A stretch of DNA of 64,000 nt from Alphaproteobacteria bacterium (GTDB lineage: Bacteria; Pseudomonadota; Alphaproteobacteria; Reyranellales; Reyranellaceae), in assembly GCA_947474005.1 (NCBI GenBank), contig CANJHI010000001.1, positions 27,803 through 91,802 of the forward strand. The letters are read 5' to 3'. The notes beneath the pieces were generated by a model. That model was not told the DNA's origin, ran no database searches, and worked only from the letters and a program-made list of their open reading frames with translations. Shown here piece by piece: positions 56,543 through 64,000 of this stretch. The first letter of the stretch is position 1, and every line of letters starts with the position of its first letter. The position numbers were made by a program, and so were the translations under genes.

Positions 56543-57706
56543 TTAGCCGGCGTAGACCGCTTTTTCGAACTCGTAGAACAGCGGCAGCGACTTGGTGTCG
56601 GCGAAGGGCAGGATCTGGGTCACGTAGACGCCGCCCAGGCCCTTCTTCTGGTCGATCCAGTAGTAGGTGTTGGCGAGGCCGGCCCACGCCAGCGCGCCGG
56701 CCGAGCGTCCTGTCGGCGCCTGGGCATTGTTGATCATGAATGAGAGCCCCCATTGCTTGTCGATGCCGGGGAAGAATTCGGCGTCGTTCGACAGCGGCGG
56801 CATCACGGTCTTGAGCAGCGTGACCTTGGTCTCGCCCATGGCGTTCTTCGACATCAGGGCCGCCGTCTCGGGCTTCAGCACGGCCCGGCCGCGATCCGAC
56901 CGGCCCTCGTTCAGCATCATGCGCACGAACTTGAGATAGTCGCCGGCGGTGGAATAGAGGCCGCCGCCGCCCATCTCGAACTCGGGCTGCTGCGGCAATT
57001 CGAGCGCCAGGTCCGGTGCCAGCGCGCCGTCGGGACCGCGATGGTGGATCTTGGCCAGCCGCGCGCGCATCGTCGGCGTGATGAAGAAGCCCGTGCTGTC
57101 CATGCCGAGCGGCCCCAGCAGTTCGTCGCGGAAATACTGGCCGAGCGTCTTGCCGCTCGCCGCCTCGACCATCTTGCCGGCCCAGTCGATGTTGATGCCA
57201 TAGTCCCAGCGTTCGCCGGGATCGAACAGCAGCGGCGTGGTCAGCGCCTTGTTCTCGCAGCCGGTGATGCCGGGCACGCCCATCGCCTCCTGGTACTTGC
57301 CGATGTCGGCGTTCCAGATCTCGTAGGAGAAGCCGGCGGTGTGGGTGAGCAGATGGCGCAGCGTGATGTCGCGCCTGGGCTTGCGGGTCCTGGGCTTGCC
57401 GGCCGCGTCGAAGCCCTCCAGCACGCCGACCTCGCCGAGATAGGGGATCGTGGCCTTGGCCGGCGCGTCGAGCGAGAGCTTGCCGCGCTCGACCTGCTGC
57501 ATGGCGGCGGCGCCCGTGATCGCCTTGGTCATCGAGGCGATCCACGCCACGGTGTCGGGCGTCATGTCGGCGGCTTCGCCCAGCACGCGCTTGCCGAAGC
57601 CGGCCTCGTAGGTCTGGCCCTTGGCGTCGGTCGCGACCGCCACGACGCCGGGCACATCGCCCCTGCTCACGGCCTCCTTCAGGACCTTGTCCGCCTGGAC
57701 TTTCAT
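56543..57706 (-). CDS. Serine hydrolase (beta-lactamase/EstB family)
   Basis: MKVQADKVLKEAVSRGDVPGVVAVATD; WIASMTKAITGAAAMQ (SxTK); LRHLLTHTAGFSYEIWN; start corrected. Confidence 0.93.
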   Translation of the reverse strand: MKVQADKVLKEAVSRGDVPGVVAVATDAKGQTYEAGFGKRVLGEAADMTPDTVAWIASMTKAITGAAAMQQVERGKLSLDAPAKATIPYLGEVGVLEGFDAAGKPRTRKPRRDITLRHLLTHTAGFSYEIWNADIGKYQEAMGVPGITGCENKALTTPLLFDPGERWDYGINIDWAGKMVEAASGKTLGQYFRDELLGPLGMDSTGFFITPTMRARLAKIHHRGPDGALAPDLALELPQQPEFEMGGGGLYSTAGDYLKFVRMMLNEGRSDRGRAVLKPETAALMSKNAMGETKVTLLKTVMPPLSNDAEFFPGIDKQWGLSFMINNAQAPTGRSAGALAWAGLANTYYWIDQKKGLGGVYVTQILPFADTKSLPLFYEFEKAVYAG

Positions 57707-57723
57707 GGTGCGCTCCTCCGGTT

Positions 57724-59472
57724 TCAATTCCCGTAGAGATAGTTCGGCAGCCACAGAGTCATGCCCGGCCACGCGTACATGATCACCATGCACAGGATGA
57801 CGATCAGCATGTACGGCATCATGCCGGCGAAGATCTGGTTCAGCGTGACATGCGGTGGCGAGACGCCCTTCAGGTAGAAGGCCGACATGGCGACCGGCGG
57901 CGACAGGAATGCGGCCTGCAGGTTCACGAAGACCAGCGTGCCCCACAGGATCGGGTCTATGTTGAAGTGCCGCAGCATGGGCAGGAAGATCGGCACGAAG
58001 ATGATGATGATCTCCGTCCATTCCAGCGGCCAGCCGAGCAGGAAGATGATGGCCTGCGACAGGATCATGAACTGCACCGGGCTCATGTCGAGCGACAGCA
58101 CCCAGTGTTCGAGCAGCGCCTGGCCGCCCAGGATGGCGAACACGGCGGAGAACAGCGCCGAGCCCACGAACAGCCAGCACACCATGGCGGTGGTCTTGGC
58201 GGTCAGGAACACCGCCTCCTTGGTCCGCTGCCAGTCGAGGGTGCGGGCATGGAAGGCCAGCACGAAGGCGCCGGCGGCGCCGACCGCCGCCGATTCCGTG
58301 GCCGTGGTGATGCCGAACAGGATGACCGCCAGCACGATGACGGTGAGGATACCGAGCGGCATCACCGATGCCGTGAGGAGCTTCAGCACCACGAAGCGCG
58401 CGGCATCCATGCGCCAGTAGTAACGCACCAGCATCAGCGCCAAGAGGGCGGCGCAGATCCAGAAGTAGAGGTAGAAATCGGCCGGCGGCCCCGATTCGGA
58501 AGGGGCTGCTGGTCCGGTCGCGATGCCGGGCGTGCCAAGCTGTTGGACGCCGGTCACGACGGCCTCGGCTTCGACCTGCTGGTGGATGACGACGTACCAC
58601 CACAGGCCCCAGAAGGTGACGACGCTCATGATCAGCGGCACGAGGGCAATGACGAAATTCTTGACCAGCTCCCAATAGCCGAGCGGCTTGCCGTCGGCGT
58701 CGATTGCCGCCGCCCGCGACGGCGACAGCAGCGCCGAAACGAGGCCGACCAGCATGTTGGCCGAATAGGCGGCGCGGAATTTTTCCACCCAGGCCGGGAT
58801 CGGCACCCGGGTCTGCTCCTCGGGGAGCCTGGGCGCGATCTTGGGGTCCAGGAGCGCCCAGCCGATGACGTAGAGGAGATAGAGAAATGCCAGGAAGAAG
58901 CCGGGCAGCATTGCCGCGGCGTAAAGCTTGACCACCGATTGGCCGGCGACGGCGGCGTAGACGATGATCATGACCGAGGGCGGGATCAGGATGCCCAAGG
59001 TGCCGCCGGCGGTGATGACGCCCGAGGCCAGCCGGACGTCGTAGCCGGCGCGCAGCATCGGATTGAAGGCGATGACGCCCATCAGCACCACGACCGCGCC
59101 GACCAGGCCGCTGGCGATCCCCCAGAATGTGCAGACGATCAGCGTCGCCACGGCAAGCGCCGCCGGCACCCGGCGGAAGGCGAGCTGGATCGAATAGAAC
59201 ATCTTGTCGACGAGTGCGCCGCGCTCCATCACGTAGCCCATCAGCACGAACAGCGGGATCGAGATCAGCACGTCGTTGGTCATGGCGCCGTAGGTGCGCT
59301 GGACCATCAAGTCGAACACCCGGTTGTGCGCCCACGACTGGTTAGGGTCGTAGAAGGCGATGAAGCCGAAGAACATGCCCAGGCCCATCAGCGTGAAGGC
59401 CGTGGCGAACCCCATCAGGATCACCACGACGATCAGGCCCAGCATCAGCAGGCCAAGGGCGGGATCGCTCAT
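57724..59472 (-). CDS. dctM: TRAP transporter large permease subunit
   Basis: 582 aa; ISIPLFVLMGYVMERGALVDKMFYSIQLAFRRVPAALAVATLIVCTFWGIASGLVGA; GGTLGILIPPSVMIIVYA. Confidence 0.94.
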   Translation of the reverse strand: MSDPALGLLMLGLIVVVILMGFATAFTLMGLGMFFGFIAFYDPNQSWAHNRVFDLMVQRTYGAMTNDVLISIPLFVLMGYVMERGALVDKMFYSIQLAFRRVPAALAVATLIVCTFWGIASGLVGAVVVLMGVIAFNPMLRAGYDVRLASGVITAGGTLGILIPPSVMIIVYAAVAGQSVVKLYAAAMLPGFFLAFLYLLYVIGWALLDPKIAPRLPEEQTRVPIPAWVEKFRAAYSANMLVGLVSALLSPSRAAAIDADGKPLGYWELVKNFVIALVPLIMSVVTFWGLWWYVVIHQQVEAEAVVTGVQQLGTPGIATGPAAPSESGPPADFYLYFWICAALLALMLVRYYWRMDAARFVVLKLLTASVMPLGILTVIVLAVILFGITTATESAAVGAAGAFVLAFHARTLDWQRTKEAVFLTAKTTAMVCWLFVGSALFSAVFAILGGQALLEHWVLSLDMSPVQFMILSQAIIFLLGWPLEWTEIIIIFVPIFLPMLRHFNIDPILWGTLVFVNLQAAFLSPPVAMSAFYLKGVSPPHVTLNQIFAGMMPYMLIVILCMVIMYAWPGMTLWLPNYLYGN

Positions 59473-60167
59473 TTCCTCTGGTCTCCGCCCGTCTTGTCGC
59501 CACCCGTCTTGTCACCCCCGAGGCCACGCTGGCGCGCGGTCTCGTCGATCTGCTGGACGTGCTCGATCGCGATCTTGCGCGACTCCTCGTCGACATACTC
59601 GCTGTTGGCGAGTTGCTCGCCCACGACGTCGATCTCGGCGACGTCCTTGAGACGGCTCGGCCAGGCGCCGGTCTTGAGGCAGACAATGCAGCGCACGATC
59701 TCGGCCACGCCCTGGAGCATGACCAGGGCGCCGGCGATCGGGATGACCGACTTGAAGTGGTAGACCGGCGGGCCGTCCGCCGTGACGTTGGAATGCTCGT
59801 TGATACGCCATGAGTCCGCGGCATAGTCGGTGCCGGCATAGATCAGCGCGGCGATGCCGGGCAGGAAGAACACGATGTAGAGCACCAGGTCGAGCGTGGC
59901 CTGGGTGCGCGGGCGCATCGAGCTGTAGAGGAAGTCGCCGCGGACATGGGCGTTCTGCGCCAGCGTGTAGGCGCCGCACAGCATGAACAGCGAGCCATAG
60001 AGCATATTGTCGAGATCGAAGATCCACGCCGTCGGCGCATTAAGAAGGTAGCGCTTGAAGACTTCGATGCAGACCACGGCCATCAGCGCGATGATCAGCC
60101 AGGCCGCGGCCTTGCCGACCCACGTGCTGATGCCGTCGATCGTGTGCAGGAAACGCTCAACGGTCAT
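59469..60167 (-). CDS. dctQ: TRAP transporter small permease subunit
   Basis: 232 aa; WLIIALMAVVCIEVFKRYLLNAPTAWIFDLDNMLYGSLFMLCGAYTLAQNAHVRGDFLYSSM; 4-bp overlap with dctM. Confidence 0.9.
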   Translation of the reverse strand: MTVERFLHTIDGISTWVGKAAAWLIIALMAVVCIEVFKRYLLNAPTAWIFDLDNMLYGSLFMLCGAYTLAQNAHVRGDFLYSSMRPRTQATLDLVLYIVFFLPGIAALIYAGTDYAADSWRINEHSNVTADGPPVYHFKSVIPIAGALVMLQGVAEIVRCIVCLKTGAWPSRLKDVAEIDVVGEQLANSEYVDEESRKIAIEHVQQIDETARQRGLGGDKTGGDKTGGDQRK

Positions 60168-60181
60168 GCAGCCTCTTTGCC

Positions 60182-60197
60182 GGGGGCACGTGCCCCC
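60182..60197. repeat. Perfect 16-bp palindrome in the dctP-dctQ spacer
   Basis: GGGGGCACGTGCCCCC. Confidence 0.6.
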
Positions 60198-60230
60198 AGC
60201 GATGATGTGCTTCCGTCACAACAGTGTCCT

Positions 60231-61358
60231 CTACAGCTTCACCGGCTTGGCGGTGGCGCCCCAGTAGTGGTCGAACGCCATCTTGCGGCTGACCACCGTG
60301 TCCTGCTCCCACTGCGTCGCGCGCTTGGCGAAGGCGAGCTGCGACTGGACGATTTCCTTGAACAGGGGATTCTCCGCCGACTTCTTCGCCACCACCTCGT
60401 CATAGACTTCGAGCTGGCGCTTCAGGACCGCGTCGGGCGTCTTGTAGAACTTCACTTTGTCCTTGGTCTGCAGCTCGATGTAGTCCTGCGAGTAGCGGTC
60501 GATCGCCTTCCACGACATGTCCTGGCTGGCGGCATCGACGGCGTTGGCGATGATTGCCCGCATCTTCTCGGGCAGCGCGTTGTACTTGTCCTTGTTGAAC
60601 AGGATCTCGAACTGTTCGGCGTTCTGGTGGTAGCTCTGCAGCATGCAGACCTTGGAGACGTCGGCGAAGCCCAGGATGCGGTCTGAGCTGGCATTGTTGA
60701 ACTCGGCCGCGTCGAGCAGGCCACGGTCCATCGCCGACACGATCTCGCTGCCGGGCAGCGCGTTCACTGCCGCACCCATGGCCTGGAACACGTCGATCGA
60801 GATGCCGACGGTGCGGAACTTCAATCCCTTGAAGTCGTCGACCTTTGTGATCGGCTTCTTGTACCAGCCGAGCGGCTGCGTCGGCATCGGCCCGTAGGGG
60901 AACGACACGACGTTGGCGTTGATCGAGGCGTAGAGCTTCTCGAGCAGCGCCTTGCCGCCGCCGTAGCGGTGCCAGCTGAGCAGCATGTTGGCGTCCATGG
61001 CGTAACCCGGGCCCGAGCCCCACAGCGCCAGCGCCGTCTGCTTGCCGTAGTGATAGACCAGCACGCCATGGCCGCCATCGAGCGTGCCCTTGGATACCGC
61101 GTCGAGCAGACCGAAGGCCGGCACGACGGCGCCGGCCGGCAGAACCTCGATCTTGAGATCACCGCCGGTCATGTCGTTGACCTTCTTGGCGTAGTCGAGC
61201 GCGTATTCGTGGAAGATGTCCTTCGACGGCCAGGTGCTCTGCCAGCGCATGCTGATCGGGCCCTGGGCCTTGACGACGGCCGGGGCGGCGACGGTTGCTG
61301 CCGTGGCAACGGCAGCGCCTTTCAGGAACTTGCGACGCGACTCTTTCATCTGCGACAT
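60231..61358 (-). CDS. dctP: TRAP transporter substrate-binding protein
   Basis: 375 aa; MKESRRKFLKGAAVATAATVAAPAVVKAQGPISMRWQSTWPSKDIFHEYALDYAKKVNDMTGGDLKIEVLPAGAVVP. Confidence 0.93.
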   Translation of the reverse strand: MSQMKESRRKFLKGAAVATAATVAAPAVVKAQGPISMRWQSTWPSKDIFHEYALDYAKKVNDMTGGDLKIEVLPAGAVVPAFGLLDAVSKGTLDGGHGVLVYHYGKQTALALWGSGPGYAMDANMLLSWHRYGGGKALLEKLYASINANVVSFPYGPMPTQPLGWYKKPITKVDDFKGLKFRTVGISIDVFQAMGAAVNALPGSEIVSAMDRGLLDAAEFNNASSDRILGFADVSKVCMLQSYHQNAEQFEILFNKDKYNALPEKMRAIIANAVDAASQDMSWKAIDRYSQDYIELQTKDKVKFYKTPDAVLKRQLEVYDEVVAKKSAENPLFKEIVQSQLAFAKRATQWEQDTVVSRKMAFDHYWGATAKPVKL

Positions 61359-61455
61359 GAGTTTCCTCCGTGTGTTTGTTTCTTATTTGTCAACGCCACG
61401 CTGTAGGCAGGATGAACCTGCGGCGGAAGCCCTGTCTAGCCGAAACGCGGGAGAA

Positions 61456-63558
61456 TCACGCTGGCGTGACTGCCAGGCCGCCCGTCCCCAGGCCGACCGT
61501 CCTCAGGGCGAAGGCATAGGCGATCGCGACCTCGTCGAGGCGGCTGAACCGTCCGGAGGAGCCGCCGTGGCCAGCCCCCATGTTGGTACGCAGAAGAACC
61601 GGGCCGCCCGACGTCATGGTGGCGCGCAGCCGTGCGACCCACTTCGCCGGCTCCCAGTAGGTGACGCGCGGATCGGTGAGGCCGGCCATCGCCAGGATCG
61701 CGGGATAGTCTTGGGCCACGACATTGTCGTAGGGCGAGTAGGACAGGATATGGCGGAACGCCGCTTCGTCGGTGATCGGGTTGCCCCACTCGGGCCATTC
61801 CGGCGGCGTGAGCGGCAGCTTGTCGTCCAGCATGGTGGCGAGCACATCGACGAAAGGCACTTCGGCCACGATGCCGGCAAAGAGCTCGCCGGCGCGGTTG
61901 GCGACCGCGCCCATCAGCATACCGCCGGCGCTGCCGCCGTGCCCGACGATGCGCTTGGCGGATGTGTATTTCTCGGCGATGAGCGCGCGACCTGCGGCGG
62001 CGAAATCGTCGAAAGTGTTCGTCTTCTTCTCGCGCTTGCCGTCGAGATACCACGACCAGCCCTTGTCCGCGCCGCCGCGGATATGGGCGATGGCATAGAC
62101 GAAGCCGCGATCGACGAGCGACAGGCGGTTGGCCGAGAAGGAGGCGGGCATCGCCATGCCGTAGGAGCCGTAGCCGTAGAGCAGCAGCGGCGCGCGGCCG
62201 TCGCGCACGAGGTCGCGTCGGTGCAGGATCGAGACCGGCACTTCGGCGCCATCGTTCGAGACTGCCATGATCCGCGTCGTGACATAGGCGGCGGGATCGT
62301 GGCCGGAGGGAATCTCCTGGCGCTTCCGCAAGGTGCGCGCGCGGCTCGCCATGTCGTAGTCGTAGATCTCGGCCGGCGTCGTCATCGACGAGTAGGAGAA
62401 GCGCATGGTCGTCGTGTCGAACTCGTAGCCGCCCGCCATGTCGAGCGAGTAGGCGGTCTCGTCGAAGGCGATGACGTGCTCGCTTCCGTCGCCGAGGTCG
62501 CGAATCACGATCGAGGGCAGGGCGTTGGCGCGCTCCAGCCGCACGAGGTGGCCGGCGAAGAGTTCTAGGCCGAGGATATAAGTGCCCGGGCGGTGCGCGA
62601 TCAGTTCCCGCCAGTTCGCCCGCTCCGGTGCGGCGAGCGGCGCGGTCACGACGCGAAAATCGATGGCATCGCCGGCGTTGGTGAGGATGAAGAGCTCGTC
62701 GCCGCGATCGGCAACGCTGTAGCGCACGCCGGTTTCTCTTGGAGCGATGAGCCGCGGCGTTGCGTCTGGATCGGACAGATCGATCAGGCTTTGCTCCGAC
62801 GTGTCGTGATCGCCGCCGCCGATGATGCAGAAGCGGCGACTGGCGCTTTCCTCGATGCGCGTGAACCAGCCGGTATCCTTCTCCTCGTAGACGAGAACGT
62901 CGTCGGCCTGCGGCGTGCCGAGCCGGTGGCGGTAGACTTTGAGTGGGCGATGGTTGTCGTCGACCTGGACATAGAAGAAGAACGTCGAGTCGAGACCCCA
63001 GACCACGCTGCCGCCGGTCTGCGTCAGCACGTCGGGCAGGTCTTCGCCCGTATCCCAGCGCCTGATACGGATGGTGAAGAACTCGGAGCCGCGCAGGTCG
63101 GCGCTCCAGGCTTCAAGCCGGTGATCCGGCGAATGACGCGTGCTGCCGAACTTGAAGTAGTCGGAATGCCTGGCCAGTTCGTCGCCGTCGAGGATGGTCT
63201 GCAGGCCAACGCCCGTGCGCGGCTTGCGGCCGATCAGCTGATGCTGGCCGCCCTCGCGGTACTTCCATAGATAGGCGAAAGGCCCGTCCGGTGTCGGGAC
63301 ACCGGAATCGGCCTCCTTGATGCGGCCGCGCATCTCCGCGACCAGCGTCTTCTGCAGCGCCTGCGTCGGCGCCAGCAGCTCATCGGCGTAGGCACTCTCG
63401 GCCTCGAGATAGGCCCGGATATCGGGATCAAGCAGGGACGGGTCGCGCAGAACTTCCTGCCACTTTTCGTCCTTCAGCCAGGCATAGTCGTCCGAGACCG
63501 TGATGCCATGCAGCGTACGCTGAGAGGGGCGCCGCGGCGCGATCGGCGGCTTCATCAC
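61456..63558 (-). CDS. S9 family peptidase (oligopeptidase B-like)
   Basis: 700 aa; DDYAWLKDEKWQEVLRDPSLLDPDIRAYLEAESAYADELLAP; IVGHGGSAGGMLMGAVANRAGELFAGIVAEVPFVDVL. Confidence 0.94.
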   Translation of the reverse strand: MMKPPIAPRRPSQRTLHGITVSDDYAWLKDEKWQEVLRDPSLLDPDIRAYLEAESAYADELLAPTQALQKTLVAEMRGRIKEADSGVPTPDGPFAYLWKYREGGQHQLIGRKPRTGVGLQTILDGDELARHSDYFKFGSTRHSPDHRLEAWSADLRGSEFFTIRIRRWDTGEDLPDVLTQTGGSVVWGLDSTFFFYVQVDDNHRPLKVYRHRLGTPQADDVLVYEEKDTGWFTRIEESASRRFCIIGGGDHDTSEQSLIDLSDPDATPRLIAPRETGVRYSVADRGDELFILTNAGDAIDFRVVTAPLAAPERANWRELIAHRPGTYILGLELFAGHLVRLERANALPSIVIRDLGDGSEHVIAFDETAYSLDMAGGYEFDTTTMRFSYSSMTTPAEIYDYDMASRARTLRKRQEIPSGHDPAAYVTTRIMAVSNDGAEVPVSILHRRDLVRDGRAPLLLYGYGSYGMAMPASFSANRLSLVDRGFVYAIAHIRGGADKGWSWYLDGKREKKTNTFDDFAAAGRALIAEKYTSAKRIVGHGGSAGGMLMGAVANRAGELFAGIVAEVPFVDVLATMLDDKLPLTPPEWPEWGNPITDEAAFRHILSYSPYDNVVAQDYPAILAMAGLTDPRVTYWEPAKWVARLRATMTSGGPVLLRTNMGAGHGGSSGRFSRLDEVAIAYAFALRTVGLGTGGLAVTPA

Positions 63559-63562
63559 GTGC

Positions 63563-64000
63563 TCAGTAGTTGCCGGCCTTGGCGGCCACCTTTGCCGGCA
63601 CGTCGGCCTTGCCGCCCAGCATGCCGCGCATCGCGGCGCCCTTGGTGTCCCACCAGTCGGCCAGAATGCGCACGTCCCAGCCGATGCAGAAATGTTTTAC
63701 GCCCATCTCAAGATACTTGCCGGCCTGGCCGGGGTCGCGCAGTTCGACGCGCGGATGCAGGCCCATCTTCAGTGCCATCTCGATCGTCTTCTTCTCGGCC
63801 GCCAGAACCTCGGCGTCGTTGTATTGGCCGGTCTTGCCGATGCTCATCGAGAAGTCGGAGGCGCCGAACTGCACCATGTCGATGCCCGGCACCGACAGCA
63901 CGGCCTCGAGATTGTCCACGCACGACTTCTTCTCGACCATGATGGCGATCACCACCTCGTTCAGCGCATCGACGTAGGCGGGCGTGCCGCCGGTGCGGAC
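63563..64000 (-). CDS. HpcH/HpaI aldolase/citrate lyase family protein, partial (5' end outside window)
   Basis: ALNEVVIAIMVEKKSCVDNLEAVLSVPGIDMVQFGASDFSMSIGKTGQ; frame open to window end. Confidence 0.88.
   Translation of the reverse strand, partial: VRTGGTPAYVDALNEVVIAIMVEKKSCVDNLEAVLSVPGIDMVQFGASDFSMSIGKTGQYNDAEVLAAEKKTIEMALKMGLHPRVELRDPGQAGKYLEMGVKHFCIGWDVRILADWWDTKGAAMRGMLGGKADVPAKVAAKAGNY

Noticed and set aside
56543-59335. 930-aa apparent fusion including the serine hydrolase
   Set aside because: N-terminal two-thirds is off-frame dctM; the hydrolase starts at 57706.
57850-59763. 637-aa plus-strand ORF opposite dctM/dctQ
   Set aside because: Shadow ORF, low-complexity charged composition.
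61358-61456. TTGACA-containing sequence upstream of dctP as a strong sigma70 promoter
   Set aside because: No convincing -10 element at correct spacing; the match runs directly into the Shine-Dalgarno region.

Overview
64 kb of dense, high-GC alphaproteobacterial-type chromosome (lineage inferred from gene content and style), with about 68 protein-coding genes and very short intergenic gaps. No rRNA, tRNA, CRISPR array, intact IS or prophage was recognised. Contents in order: nadA(3' end)-nadC; TctC-type binding protein; AsmA-family protein; RidA; PPOX protein; a probable gene remnant; adenine deaminase; orphan family-5 solute-binding protein; phnE-phnC-phnD with an iron-type alcohol dehydrogenase and LysR regulator; a long minus-strand catabolic cluster (SDRs, CMD protein, SMP-30, MBL hydrolase, Zn-ADH, nitronate monooxygenase, two class III CoA-transferases); thiolase/DUF35 pair; orphan CoxL-type and HyuB proteins; MocR regulator with cytochrome bd (CIO-type) genes; TerC; msrA/msrB; an SDR/PhyH/deacetylase/VOC/adenylate cyclase run; a TRAP transporter; oligopeptidase B-like peptidase; HpcH/HpaI aldolase (partial). 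The strongest finding is a gene absent from the ORF track: a SelW-like selenoprotein (47790..48011, minus) with an in-frame UGA in a CGAU-GYK motif, a hairpin just downstream of the UGA, and an ATGA overlap with the next gene. Other non-routine signals: a 44-aa DUF2474/CydX-like ORF overlapping the end of cydB (40067..40201), a MITE-like inverted-repeat element (5682..5963), a run of four compact hairpins behind a sigma70-like promoter (9308..9480), a TGTCACA/TGTGACA repeat cluster (9672..9742), a MocR operator candidate, and dispersed REP-like palindromes. All calls come from reading the sequence; no database search was run.
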